This document shows, one piece after another, positions 52,520 through 60,518 of a DNA stretch of 64,000 bases. The stretch's first letter is position 1. Each line of letters starts with the position of its first letter. Both the position numbers and the translations under genes were made by a program. The DNA comes from Streptomyces sp. CoH27 (GTDB lineage Bacteria; Actinomycetota; Actinomycetes; Streptomycetales; Streptomycetaceae). Location of the stretch: assembly GCF_020181035.1 (NCBI RefSeq), contig NZ_JAIQYY010000011.1, forward strand, positions 1 through 64,000, in the 5' to 3' direction. The notes beneath the pieces are model-generated. The model saw nothing but the letters and a program-made list of their open reading frames with translations. It had not been told where the DNA came from and did not search any database.

Positions 52520-53805
52520 CAGGCCTGGAACGCGGCGTCGGACTCGGTGAAGAACTGCTTCACCGCGTCCGAGACCTTCGTCTTGCCCTGGCCGAGGTCA
52601 CCGCCGATGCGCAGGAAGGCGGCCTCGATGGTGTCGGCACCGGAGGGGTGCGGGGTGATCGTGCCGAGGACCCCCGCCTTGGCGGTGTCGGCCTCGTACT
52701 GCGCGATCTCCTTGTTGACCGGGTCGGTCGGCTTGAACGCCTCGTACTGCTCGGTGCTCGCCAGGATGCCGCGGTCGTAGCCCATGATCGTGCCGACCTG
52801 GGGGTCGTGGACCATGAAGTCGATGAACTGCGCGACCTCCTTGGGATGGGAGGTGTGCGCGGAGGCGCTGAGCATCAGGGAGGCCAGGTACTGGCCGGTC
52901 TGCTTGCCGTCCGTGGTCGGGATCGGGGCGAGGCCGTAGGTGCTGCTGCCCTCCGACGTGTAGCGGACGGTGAAGTTGTCCCAGGTGAACTCGGAGGCTC
53001 CGTGTCCGGCGGAGAGCGAGGACTTGGGCTTGTCCTGCTCGACGATCTTCGGGTCGGTGACGATGCCGGCCTTGACGCGGTTGTAGCCGTCCGTCCACCA
53101 CTCCGTCAGATCGGCCTGGTCGAAACCGAGTCCGTCCTTGGTGAAGAACGCCTTGCCGTTCTGGCGGAGGTAGAGGTCGTAGAGATACATGATCGTGAAG
53201 TAGCCGGTGTCCCCGGGGACCTTCGTCCTGTCGTGGATCGTCTTCAGCGCCTTGAAGTAGTCCTCCCAGGTCCAGCCGGCGTGCGGCTCGACGCCCGCCT
53301 TCTGGAAGACCTTCTTGTCGATGACGAGCGCCATGCTGTTGGAGCCGACCGGAATGCCGAGCTGCTTGCCGTCGACCTCGCCGACCTTCGTGACGCCGTC
53401 CCGGAAGTGATCCAGGCTCAGATTGCTTGCTTTCACCTGGGAGTTGAGGTCCAGCAGAATTCCGCGCTTGTCGTACTTCCGGAGAAAACCGACGGCGTTC
53501 TGGAAAACGTCCGGGGGATTTCCGCCGGCGGCCTGTGTCTGGAACTTCTCCCAGAACGACTGGTACGTCTGAAAGTCGGTCTTGACCTTGATCTTCGGGA
53601 ACTTCTTCTCGAAGAGCGCGATGGTCTGGTTGATCTTCTTGGCCCGCTCCTCGGCACCCCACCAGGAGTAACGGATCGTCACCGTCCCGTCCCCGGAACC
53701 ACTTCCGCTGCCGCAGCCGGTCACCGCGGTCAGCCCGAGCGCGGCCGCCGACGCCCCGGCCGCCTTCAGGATCGTACGCCTCTCAAGATTCCTGCTGGTT
53801 CCCAC
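52519..53805 (-). CDS. Sugar-binding lipoprotein of the ABC importer
   Basis: 428 residues. The signal region ERRTILKAAGASAAALGLT combines a twin-arginine motif with a lipobox (TAVTGC), so a Tat-exported lipoprotein is likely. Mature domain shows the family 1 solute-binding pattern (IRYSWWGAEERAK, DFQTYQSFWEKFQ, AGGNPPDVFQ). GTG 53805 is preceded by GGGGAGG. First gene of the operon; two LacI-type operator candidates lie 37-61 nt upstream. Confidence 0.92.
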   Translation of the reverse strand: MGTSRNLERRTILKAAGASAAALGLTAVTGCGSGSGSGDGTVTIRYSWWGAEERAKKINQTIALFEKKFPKIKVKTDFQTYQSFWEKFQTQAAGGNPPDVFQNAVGFLRKYDKRGILLDLNSQVKASNLSLDHFRDGVTKVGEVDGKQLGIPVGSNSMALVIDKKVFQKAGVEPHAGWTWEDYFKALKTIHDRTKVPGDTGYFTIMYLYDLYLRQNGKAFFTKDGLGFDQADLTEWWTDGYNRVKAGIVTDPKIVEQDKPKSSLSAGHGASEFTWDNFTVRYTSEGSSTYGLAPIPTTDGKQTGQYLASLMLSASAHTSHPKEVAQFIDFMVHDPQVGTIMGYDRGILASTEQYEAFKPTDPVNKEIAQYEADTAKAGVLGTITPHPSGADTIEAAFLRIGGDLGQGKTKVSDAVKQFFTESDAAFQA

Positions 53806-53841
53806 AGTCGGGCCCTCCCCGCAGCGTCGTCGCCGCCGTCA

Positions 53842-53866
53842 TGAATCGTTTCAAGTAAGCGCTTGC
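53842..53866. promoter_or_regulatory. Tandem LacI-type operator candidates
   Basis: TGAATCGTTTCA (53842-53853) and GTAAGCGCTTGC (53855-53866) each have a central CG and near-perfect symmetry, the hallmark of LacI/GalR-family sites. They would overlap the promoter of the sugar-import operon, giving substrate-induced derepression. No LacI-family regulator is encoded in the window. Confidence 0.55.
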
Positions 53867-54051
53867 TGGCACAAGTTACGGAGGGGCCCGGGGTGCGTCA
53901 ATGATTCGGACAGGATTTTCTTGCGGGCGACACACGGGCAGGGGTGGGCTGTTGGGGGTTGGCGCAGGTGAGGAGAGTGTGGTCGGCGGGCCGAACAGAG
54001 GGGAGGGGCGGCGGGCTTCGGTGGGTGGGGTGGGTCGAGGTGGAGCGGCGC

Positions 54052-55434
54052 TCAGGCGCGGCCGGGCAGGGCAGCGAGCCAGTCGAGGAGGATCCGGTTC
54101 GTCTCCTCGGGGCGTTTCTGCTGGACGAAGTGGCCGCATCCGCCGAGGATGTGCGAGCCGAGGAGACCCGGCAGGGTCTCGGGGAACGCCTCGACAGCGT
54201 CGGCCAGCCAGGCGAGCGAGGCGTCCAGGGCGCCGCCGATGAACAACGACGGCTGCGTGACCGGGGCGCCGGCGTAACCGGCCAGGTCGGCCCAGTCCCG
54301 GTCCATGTTCCGGTAACGATTGAGGGCTCCCGTCAGACCGGTCCGTTCGAACTCCCCGGCGAGGACGTCGAGGTCACGCTCACTCAGCCAGGCCGGGAGC
54401 CGGCCGGCGGGGAAGCGTTCGCGCAGGGTGCCGCCGCGGGCGACAAAGTGCGGGTCGGGGGCGCCGGGTCCGGGCATGGTGTCCGCGGACAGCGCCGCGT
54501 AGAAGCCGGCGAGCCAGCCGCGCACATCCGGCTCGATCTCCGCCTCGGCCCGGCCGGGCTGCTGAAAGTACGAAACGTAGAACTCGTCGGACGCCGAAGG
54601 CACCGAGGCCTCCTCGGCCTCCGGCCCGGGCGGCCCACCCGCGCTGACTCCCACGGCGTCCATGGCGTCCCCGTCGCCGCCCGTCCCATGGCCACCGGCG
54701 GCTCGGCTGCCTTCGCCGGCACTCTTGCCACCGCCGTTCCCGTGACCGTCGGCACATCGGCTGCCGCCCTTGGCGCCACCGCTCCCGCGCTCGCCCGCGG
54801 CTGCGCCACTCATCGCGGGGTCATCGGCCGTGCCACCGGCGCCACCGCCCTCGGCGTCAGTGCCCCTGTCGCCGCCGGCTCCGTGGCCGCCGGAGGATCC
54901 GCCGTCGCCTCCGGCATCGCTGCCACCGCTCTCCGCAGCACTACCTCCCCCGCCGTGGACACCATTGCCGCTGTCGGCGCGGTTCCCGCTCATCCGCGCG
55001 AAGATCTCGCTGGGGCGCGGGCCGCCCGGTGGGGCGTACGGGACGCCCAGGAGGCCCACGGCGTGGAACACGTCCGGCCTGGTCAGGGCGGACGTGGCGG
55101 CGATCGTCGCGCCCCAGTCGTGCCCGACGACGACCGCGGACTCCTCCCCCAGGGCCTCCACCACGGCGACGTTGTCGGCGACCAGGCCGAGCATCCGGTA
55201 CTCCGCCACGGCCGCGGGCTTGGAGGTACGGCCGTACCCCCGGACGTCGACGGCCACCGCGCGGTAGCCGGCGGCGGCCAGCGCCGGCATCTGGTGGCGC
55301 CAGGAGTACCAGGACTCCGGGAAGCCGTTTACCAGCAGCACCAGCGGGCCTCGGCCCTGTTCCACGAGGTGGACACGCCCGGCCGGCGAGGGGACCAGGC
55401 GGTGGGTGGGGCCGGGGATGGAGAACTGCGGCAT
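54052..55434 (-). CDS. Epoxide hydrolase-like alpha/beta hydrolase with low-complexity insert
   Basis: 460 residues. Oxyanion region NGFPESWYSWRHQMPAL, nucleophile Asp106 in VVGHDWGAT, and C-terminal GCGHFVQQKRPEETNR with the catalytic His are as in epoxide hydrolases. Between PSEIFARM and DEFYVSYFQQPG (about residues 149-282) there is a Gly/Ala/Ser/Asp-rich stretch, at the point where the cap domain starts; normal relatives are about 320 residues. ATG 55434 has GGAG upstream; in-frame codons beyond run into tandem repeats. Whether the insert is tolerated is unknown. Confidence 0.8.
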   Translation of the reverse strand: MPQFSIPGPTHRLVPSPAGRVHLVEQGRGPLVLLVNGFPESWYSWRHQMPALAAAGYRAVAVDVRGYGRTSKPAAVAEYRMLGLVADNVAVVEALGEESAVVVGHDWGATIAATSALTRPDVFHAVGLLGVPYAPPGGPRPSEIFARMSGNRADSGNGVHGGGGSAAESGGSDAGGDGGSSGGHGAGGDRGTDAEGGGAGGTADDPAMSGAAAGERGSGGAKGGSRCADGHGNGGGKSAGEGSRAAGGHGTGGDGDAMDAVGVSAGGPPGPEAEEASVPSASDEFYVSYFQQPGRAEAEIEPDVRGWLAGFYAALSADTMPGPGAPDPHFVARGGTLRERFPAGRLPAWLSERDLDVLAGEFERTGLTGALNRYRNMDRDWADLAGYAGAPVTQPSLFIGGALDASLAWLADAVEAFPETLPGLLGSHILGGCGHFVQQKRPEETNRILLDWLAALPGRA

Positions 55435-55490
55435 CGGGGCTCCAGGAGGGGGACGGGAGTGATGTACGCGGGGTGGGCGGGGCTTCTCGG

Positions 55491-55546
55491 CGGAGCTTTT
55501 GCAACGGAGCTTTTGCGATGGAGCTTTTGCGACGGAGCTTCTGCGA
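55491..55546. repeat. Four tandem 14-bp repeats
   Basis: Unit CGGAGCTTTTGCGA, copies at 55491, 55505, 55519 and 55533 with one to two differences. Not a multiple of three, so non-coding; in the region upstream of the epoxide hydrolase gene. Confidence 0.9.
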
Positions 55547-55560
55547 CCGGCCCCGCGATC

Positions 55561-55650
55561 GCCGAGCCACTGATCGCTGAAGCGGTGCTCGCCGAGCCTG
55601 TGATCGCGGGAGTCGTGCGCGCCGAGCCTGTGATCGGGGCGCCGGTCCCG
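55561..55650. repeat. Three tandem 30-bp repeats
   Basis: Copies at 55561-55590, 55591-55620 and 55621-55650 sharing GCCGAGCC..TGATCG. Adjacent to the 14-bp array. Confidence 0.8.
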
Positions 55651-55741
55651 ATGGTCCTGTGAGCCGTCCGCCGTGCACGAGGTTTGTTGCCGGTTCGGCA
55701 AATCAGGCGTCCTCGGCCGGTGCCGGATGTGGGCGCATACG

Positions 55742-55779
55742 CCGACGGCCCACCTGCTGTTTCGCAGGTGGGCCGTCGG
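55742..55779. terminator. Strong terminator downstream of tRNA-Val
   Basis: Perfect 16-bp stem starting CCGACGGCCCACCTGC with a TGTTTC loop, 7 nt beyond the tRNA 3' end. Confidence 0.9.
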
Positions 55780-55785
55780 TCCGGG

Positions 55786-55857
55786 TGGGCGATACTGGGT
55801 TCGAACCAGTGACCTCTTCGGTGTGAACGAAGCGCTCTCCCACTGAGCTAATCGCCC
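55786..55857 (-). tRNA. tRNA-Val (CAC), second identical copy
   Basis: Same 72-nt sequence as 46570-46641, same orientation. Flanking identity extends only a few bases (GTGGGCGAT and CGCCCGGG sides). Confidence 0.97.
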
Positions 55858-55941
55858 GGGCGCAGGAAGAACATTACCCCATGTCAGGGGTGCCTCCGAC
55901 CACGGGACGGGTCGGTGGGCCGCCCGGGCGACGGGGCGGGC

Positions 55942-56433
55942 TCACTCCGTGTTGATCTTCCACGGCATGACGAGGCCGTACCTCCCCAGGTAGATCCCGG
56001 CCAGCGCCACGACGATCGTCAGCCCCATCGCGGTCAGCGTGAGGTTACGGCGGCGCACCTTGGGGTCGAGGGCCCGCTGGGCCGCCTCCGTGACCTTGCG
56101 TTTGGTCCAGCGGAGCACGAGCTGGGCCCAGACGAACTCGGTCGCCCAGATCGCCATGCCGCCGAAGATCACCACCCAGCCGGGTCCCGGCAGCGGCAGC
56201 ATGACGACGCCGGCGACCACGACCGCGAGGCCGACCACGAAGACGCCGACCTGCCAGCTCAGATGCAGCACCCGGCGCGCCTTGACGAACTCCGGCGCCC
56301 GGGAACCGAGCCCGCCACCGGCCGCCCGCCCAGCGTCCTGTACCGGCCCCTCCCGGTCGGCCTGTGCCTCGTCCGCCGCTGCCTTGTCCGTTGCCATGGC
56401 GACCTCGCTCCGGTCGTCACTCCCCGTATTCAT
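55942..56433 (-). CDS. PGPGW-motif membrane protein (TIGR02611-like)
   Basis: 163 residues if started at ATG 56433 (MNTGSDDRSEV); ATG 56397 (MATDKAAAD) has a better GAGG spacing and is an alternative. Two or three transmembrane helices, with the signature MLPLPGPGWVVIFGGMAIWATEF in the first hairpin, followed by a charged loop (TKRKVTEAAQRALDP). Function unknown. Divergent from ssgB, the conserved streptomycete order. Confidence 0.85.
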   Translation of the reverse strand: MNTGSDDRSEVAMATDKAAADEAQADREGPVQDAGRAAGGGLGSRAPEFVKARRVLHLSWQVGVFVVGLAVVVAGVVMLPLPGPGWVVIFGGMAIWATEFVWAQLVLRWTKRKVTEAAQRALDPKVRRRNLTLTAMGLTIVVALAGIYLGRYGLVMPWKINTE

Positions 56434-56624
56434 ACAGACAAACCCTACCGGAGTGAATCCAGTCACTGAAATGGTCGTAGATCCGGTACGAGTTCTCGGC
56501 CGGAAGAGTTACGTAAAGACACGCAAAACCCTCAGAGGGGTTTACAACGGCACCGTAGGTGGCATGTCGATTTCGCCGACGTGCGAATCCCCGAGCGCAC
56601 ACTGAGCGAAAGGCCCTGGCGCTT

Positions 56625-57038
56625 ATGAACACCACGGTCAGCTGCGAGCTGCACCTGCGCCTCGTTGTGTCGAGCGAGTCCTCCCTGCCTGTCCCCGCAG
56701 GCCTGCGGTACGACACGGCCGACCCCTACGCCGTGCACGCCACCTTCCACACCGGAGCCGAGGAGACCGTCGAGTGGGTGTTCGCCCGCGACCTCCTCGC
56801 CGAAGGGCTGCATCGGCCCACCGGCACCGGCGACGTCCGTGTCTGGCCGTCGCGCAGTCATGGTCAGGGCGTCGTGTGCATCGCCCTCAGCTCCCCGGAG
56901 GGGGAGGCCCTGCTGGAAGCCCCGGCGCGGGCTCTGGAGTCCTTCCTGAAGCGAACCGACGCCGCCGTGCCGCCCGGCACGGAACACCGGCACTTCGACC
57001 TGGATCAGGAGCTGTCGCACATCCTGGCGGAGAGCTAG
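56625..57038 (+). CDS. ssgB: Sporulation cell-division protein SsgB
   Basis: 137 residues, matching SsgB along the whole length that I remember (MNTTVSCELHLRLVVSSESS to HFDLDQELSHILAES). SsgB recruits FtsZ to septum sites during sporulation-specific division, together with SsgA. ATG 56625 is chosen over upstream in-frame codons, which lack similarity. The upstream region carries an imperfect AAACCC/GGGTTT dyad near 56526-56543; sigma-H control is described for S. coelicolor ssgB, but the match of this promoter to that consensus is poor. Confidence 0.95.
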   Translation: MNTTVSCELHLRLVVSSESSLPVPAGLRYDTADPYAVHATFHTGAEETVEWVFARDLLAEGLHRPTGTGDVRVWPSRSHGQGVVCIALSSPEGEALLEAPARALESFLKRTDAAVPPGTEHRHFDLDQELSHILAES

Positions 57039-57063
57039 GCCGCGGCCCCGCGAGAGCAGCCCG

Positions 57064-57089
57064 GCGCCGTCCACTCGGGGAGACGGCGC
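57064..57089 (+). terminator. Terminator after ssgB
   Basis: GCGCCGTC and GACGGCGC form an 8-bp stem 26 nt past the stop. A second small hairpin CCGTGA-GCGT-TCACGG follows near 57130. No gene is seen between here and 57338. Confidence 0.55.
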
Positions 57090-57337
57090 GGGCCACAGAC
57101 AACCGCATACGGCATAGCCCGGCGCCGTCACCGTGAGCGTTCACGGGGGCGGCGTCGGCCTGTGCCCGCTCCGCCGGAGGGCGGGCCGGAGCCGGACGGT
57201 CCGGGAACCGCGCCGGGCGCGGAGGCGTTCTCCCGGCGACAGGAGTCGGGAAGAGGCCGATGCGGCGGGCGCGGATGTCGCTACCATCGGCCAGCATCGG
57301 CGGGCGTCGCCCGACCCCCCAGGCCAGGGAGCGAAAC

Positions 57338-57898
57338 GTGCTGATCACCCACGACACCCGGTGCGCCCTCGACACCGTGGTCGATCTGGTGAACACCGCG
57401 CCGGAGGACGGCGCGGCGGCGGAGGGACTGCCCGATGTCCCTGCGCTCGCGGATTTCGTACGAAAGCACGAGATGAGCGACGTCGGCGTGCTGTCGGAGT
57501 TCGACCTCTCGGCGGTGCGCAGGGTCCGGGGGCGGTTCGCGGCGATCTTCGCGGCTCCGGACCCCCGCTCCGCCGCCGGGCTGATCAACGAGCTGGTGGC
57601 CGCGGCCGGCACCACCCCGCAGCTGACGGACCACGACGGCTACGACTGGCATGTGCACTACTTCGCGCCCGGCGCCTCCGTGGCCGACCATCTCGCCGCC
57701 GACTGCGGCATGGCGCTCGCCTTCTTCGTGGTGGCCGGGGAGCAGGAGCGGCTGCGGCGCTGTGAGGCGCCGGACTGCCGGCGTGCCTTCGTGGACCTGT
57801 CCCGCAACCGCTCGCGCCGCTACTGCGACAGCCGCACCTGCGGAAACCGGCTGCACGTGGCCGCCTACCGGGCCCGGCGCAAGGAAGCGACCGGCTGA
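57338..57898 (+). CDS. CGNR zinc-finger/ABATE-domain regulator
   Basis: 186 residues. N-terminal ABATE-like domain (DTVVDLVNTAP opening) and a C-terminal CGNR finger with Cys in RRCEAPDCRRAF, RYCDSRTCGNR, which binds DNA. GTG 57338 (MLITHDTRCALD) follows GGGAG. Such proteins are putative stress-responsive transcription factors abundant in Streptomyces; target unknown. Confidence 0.88.
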   Translation: MLITHDTRCALDTVVDLVNTAPEDGAAAEGLPDVPALADFVRKHEMSDVGVLSEFDLSAVRRVRGRFAAIFAAPDPRSAAGLINELVAAAGTTPQLTDHDGYDWHVHYFAPGASVADHLAADCGMALAFFVVAGEQERLRRCEAPDCRRAFVDLSRNRSRRYCDSRTCGNRLHVAAYRARRKEATG

Positions 57899-58003
57899 CG
57901 GCAGCGACAGCGCGGCGCCGGGATTCGCGCGCGCACGAGACGCCTGAACACACCCTGGGCGACGTCGGTCCCGGCGGGTGGCGCCGGGACGGACGTGTAC
58001 GGC

Positions 58004-58171
58004 TCACAGCAACAGCAGGTCGTGCAGCGCAGCCATGAGGAGCAGACACCCGATCACCGCAAGGAAGATCATCAGCGGTGGCTGGGATAGGGCGAAGAGG
58101 CACCCGCGCGGCTCGTCCTTCGGCGGCGCGGCCTCGCTCTCTGTCGTGTCCAGCATCTCGCGGCAGATCAT
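58004..58171 (-). CDS. Small membrane protein, 55 residues
   Basis: Reads MICREMLDTTESEAAPPKDE then RGCLFALSQPPLMIFLAVIG and a hydrophobic end closing in LHDLLLL. One transmembrane helix near the C-terminus, acidic/Pro-rich N-terminus. ATG 58171 or ATG 58156 (MLDTTESE); neither has a clear ribosome site. The SQPPLM and LHDLLL blocks look constrained. Too short for usual ORF cut-offs. Region 58172-58364 upstream shows no other gene. Confidence 0.5.
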   Translation of the reverse strand: MICREMLDTTESEAAPPKDEPRGCLFALSQPPLMIFLAVIGCLLLMAALHDLLLL

Positions 58172-58364
58172 GGCGCAGGAGGAGGCCTGTACGCGATCAC
58201 CATGCCATCGATATGCGAGAGTTGCCGGATTCCGCGCCGTCTCGTCCGTCTTGCTTCGGGTTGTGAACGGATCCGGACGCGCTCATGACGCACTGTGTCG
58301 TTTCGGTCCGGGGCCGATGTGGCCGCGGACGTGCCGTTATGCCGCCGCACCCGCTATGCGGCTG

Positions 58365-58811
58365 TCATATGCCGTGCTTCTTGAGGATGGCCTCGATGTC
58401 GCTGAAGTCCTCGGTGGCGCCGCCGGCACGCGGGGCGGTGGCGGATCCGGTCGCCGGGCGGGTCCCCGGGCCCAGGGAGGGCGCGGAGGCCGTCGGGGCC
58501 ACGGCCGCTCCGGTCTCACCGCTCCGGGCCGCTCTGCGCCCGGCCCGGGTGCCGCCGCGCCGGCGCTCGACGGCGCGGGTGCTCGCGAAGAGCAGCCAGG
58601 CCGCGCCCAGCACGCCGAAGCCCGCCCAGGCGACGGGACTGAAGGCGGTGTCGGAGACCCAGCCGACGACGCCCGTCATCACCAGGCCGACCGGCACCAG
58701 CGAGTAGGCCGCGATGCGGGCCGCCGACAGGAAACGCTTGCGGTAGGCCGTCACCACCGCGATGCCCAGGCCCGCCGCGGACACGGCGGAGCAGACGGTC
58801 TCGGCAATCAT
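58365..58811 (-). CDS. Membrane protein with conserved C-terminal DFSDIEAIL motif
   Basis: 148 residues from ATG 58811, with AGGAGG upstream. Three transmembrane helices (TVCSAVSAAGLGIAVVTAY, AAYSLVPVGLVMTGVVGWV, AGFGVLGAAWLLFAS), then an Ala/Gly/Arg-rich cytoplasmic linker and terminal EDFSDIEAILKKHGI, a short helix that looks like a binding peptide. Function unknown. Convergent with nothing; transcribed away from the DsbA-like gene. Confidence 0.75.
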   Translation of the reverse strand: MIAETVCSAVSAAGLGIAVVTAYRKRFLSAARIAAYSLVPVGLVMTGVVGWVSDTAFSPVAWAGFGVLGAAWLLFASTRAVERRRGGTRAGRRAARSGETGAAVAPTASAPSLGPGTRPATGSATAPRAGGATEDFSDIEAILKKHGI

Positions 58812-59058
58812 CCGGTCCTCCTGGCGGCTCGGTCGGGTGGAAGTGGGACACACGAACGCGAAGAAGCGGCATGCGGCGATGGCGCGCTTCGTCCCTTCCA
58901 TCCTGCCCCGCCCCGTGCCCGCGAAGCCATGCCCCCGGCGGACATCAGGGACATCTCCGGGTCGCCTCCTCCTGGAGTGCCGTACGGTCCCGACGATCCC
59001 GTCGAGGCCGTACGGTCCCGATTGGGTCGGCGGGCCCCGGCCTGGAAGACTGGGCGGC

Positions 59059-59583
59059 ATGAGCGACTCCTCCCCCGCACCCGCCGACGTCCCCGTGCTC
59101 GATGTCTGGTGCGAGCTGCAGTGCCCCGACTGCCGTACCGCGCTGGACGACGTCCGCGCCCTGCGCGCCCGCTACGGCGACCGGCTGGAGCTGCGGCTGC
59201 GGCACTTCCCGCTGGAGAAGCACAAGCACTCCTTCGCCGCCGCCCAGGCCGCCGAGGAGGCCCTGGCACAGGGCCGGGGCTGGCCGTACGTGGAGGCCGT
59301 ACTGGGGCGGGTCGAGGAGCTGGACCGTCAGGGAGAACCCTTCCTGGTCGAGGTGGCCCGTGAACTCGGGCTGGACGCCGAGGAGTTCGACACGGCCCTG
59401 ATCGACGGCCGGCACATCCTGATCGTGGACGCCGACCAGGCCGAGGGCAAGGCGATCGGTGTGACCGGCACCCCCACGTATGTCATCGGCGGCGAACGCC
59501 TCGACGGCGGCAAGAGCCAGGAGGGCCTGCGCGAGCGCGTCGAGGAGATCGCCGACCGGCTCCTCGCCGAGCGGGACGCCTGA
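59059..59583 (+). CDS. DsbA-family (FrnE-like) thiol oxidoreductase
   Basis: 174 residues. Thioredoxin-fold active site CPDC at 22-25, cis-proline loop GTPTYVIGG, and helical insertion between. No signal peptide, so cytoplasmic and possibly a mycothiol-linked disulphide or isomerase activity. ATG 59059 (MSDSSPAPADVPVLD) start chosen because the preceding in-frame codons are not conserved. Confidence 0.88.
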   Translation: MSDSSPAPADVPVLDVWCELQCPDCRTALDDVRALRARYGDRLELRLRHFPLEKHKHSFAAAQAAEEALAQGRGWPYVEAVLGRVEELDRQGEPFLVEVARELGLDAEEFDTALIDGRHILIVDADQAEGKAIGVTGTPTYVIGGERLDGGKSQEGLRERVEEIADRLLAERDA

Positions 59584-59617
59584 CCGCGACAGCAGGGACA
59601 GCAGCGGACTTGGAGCG

Positions 59618-60442
59618 CTACAGCAGGGGCTTGAACAGGGAGCTGGCCGTCGTCTTGTACCCGAGCGACTCGTACAGCCGCTCCGCCGGGGTGTTGCCCG
59701 CGTGCACGTTGAGGCCGAGGAGCGCCCGTCCGGCGTCGGCCGCCTGGCGCTCCGCCAGCAGCATGAGCGTACGACCGTGCCCCTTGCCGCGCTGCTCCCC
59801 ATCGGTCTCGACGTCGAACACGTACGCCTTGTCGTCCTGGAGGGCCACCCACAGAACGCCCACCCGGACCCCTTCGTGCTCCAGGACGCTGAAGAGCATG
59901 CCGTCCGTCGCCAGACCGTGCGGCAGCAGCCTCTCATGGTCACGGCGGGACTTGGCGTAGGCCGCGGCCTCGGGGACACCGTGCTGGATCCACATGCGCG
60001 CGTACTCCTCGCTCTCGTACGCGTACCACGCGTCGAACTCGTCGGTGGTCATGGGCCGCGCACGATTGCCCGGTGGCAGCTCGGGCGGGGTGGTGCCGAG
60101 GCGCTTCTCCATGCCGCGGTTGCGCACGGTGTAGCCGAGGGTGCCGAACAGCCGCAGGGCGATGTCCGCCGAGGCGGGGACGACGGCCTCGATCTGGGTG
60201 CAGCCCCAGCCGCGTGCCACCTCCTCGGCGGCGAGCGCGGCCACCGTGGCCCGGCCGCGCCGCCGGTCGGGCTCGGCGATCCACAGCTCGCTGATGCGCG
60301 CCACCGAGTCGCCGAGGGAGGAGGACGTGCCGAGGTGGATCTCGCCGACGGGACGGCTGTTCACGCAGACCTGATAGCGGCGGGACCGCGTGCCGTCCGG
60401 ATGTTGCTGAAGCGGCTCGACCGGCCGCAGGGTCGTGGTCAT
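59618..60442 (-). CDS. Double GNAT-domain acetyltransferase
   Basis: 274 residues. First GNAT unit with ELWIAEPDRRRGRATVAAL (acetyl-CoA loop, degenerate) and FGTLGYTVRNRGMEKRL; second with VFDVETDGEQRGKGHGRTLM (Q/R-x-x-G-x-G/A) and NTPAERLYESLGYK. Similar tandem GNAT architecture occurs in mycothiol synthase, but catalytic identity cannot be assigned. Convergent with the DsbA-like gene (34 nt). Confidence 0.85.
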   Translation of the reverse strand: MTTTLRPVEPLQQHPDGTRSRRYQVCVNSRPVGEIHLGTSSSLGDSVARISELWIAEPDRRRGRATVAALAAEEVARGWGCTQIEAVVPASADIALRLFGTLGYTVRNRGMEKRLGTTPPELPPGNRARPMTTDEFDAWYAYESEEYARMWIQHGVPEAAAYAKSRRDHERLLPHGLATDGMLFSVLEHEGVRVGVLWVALQDDKAYVFDVETDGEQRGKGHGRTLMLLAERQAADAGRALLGLNVHAGNTPAERLYESLGYKTTASSLFKPLL

Positions 60443-60518
60443 CACAGGTGTTCTACCCGCGACCGGCCGCCGAGTCAGCCCGTTTTCCCGGGCCTGCGGC
60501 AGAAGCCACGGGCCCGGC

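Noticed and set aside
55491..55650. Tandem repeats considered as a CRISPR array
   Set aside because: Units are contiguous with no unique spacers and there are no cas genes.
53944..55662. 572-codon + strand frame ending in AEP-type repeats
   Set aside because: Antisense to the epoxide hydrolase; the repetitive end is simply translation of the 14- and 30-bp tandem repeats.
56540..56563. Sigma-H-type promoter (GTTT, 14 nt, GGTGGC) ahead of ssgB
   Set aside because: The -10 part fits GGGTA poorly, so it is not listed as a feature; TSS mapping would decide.
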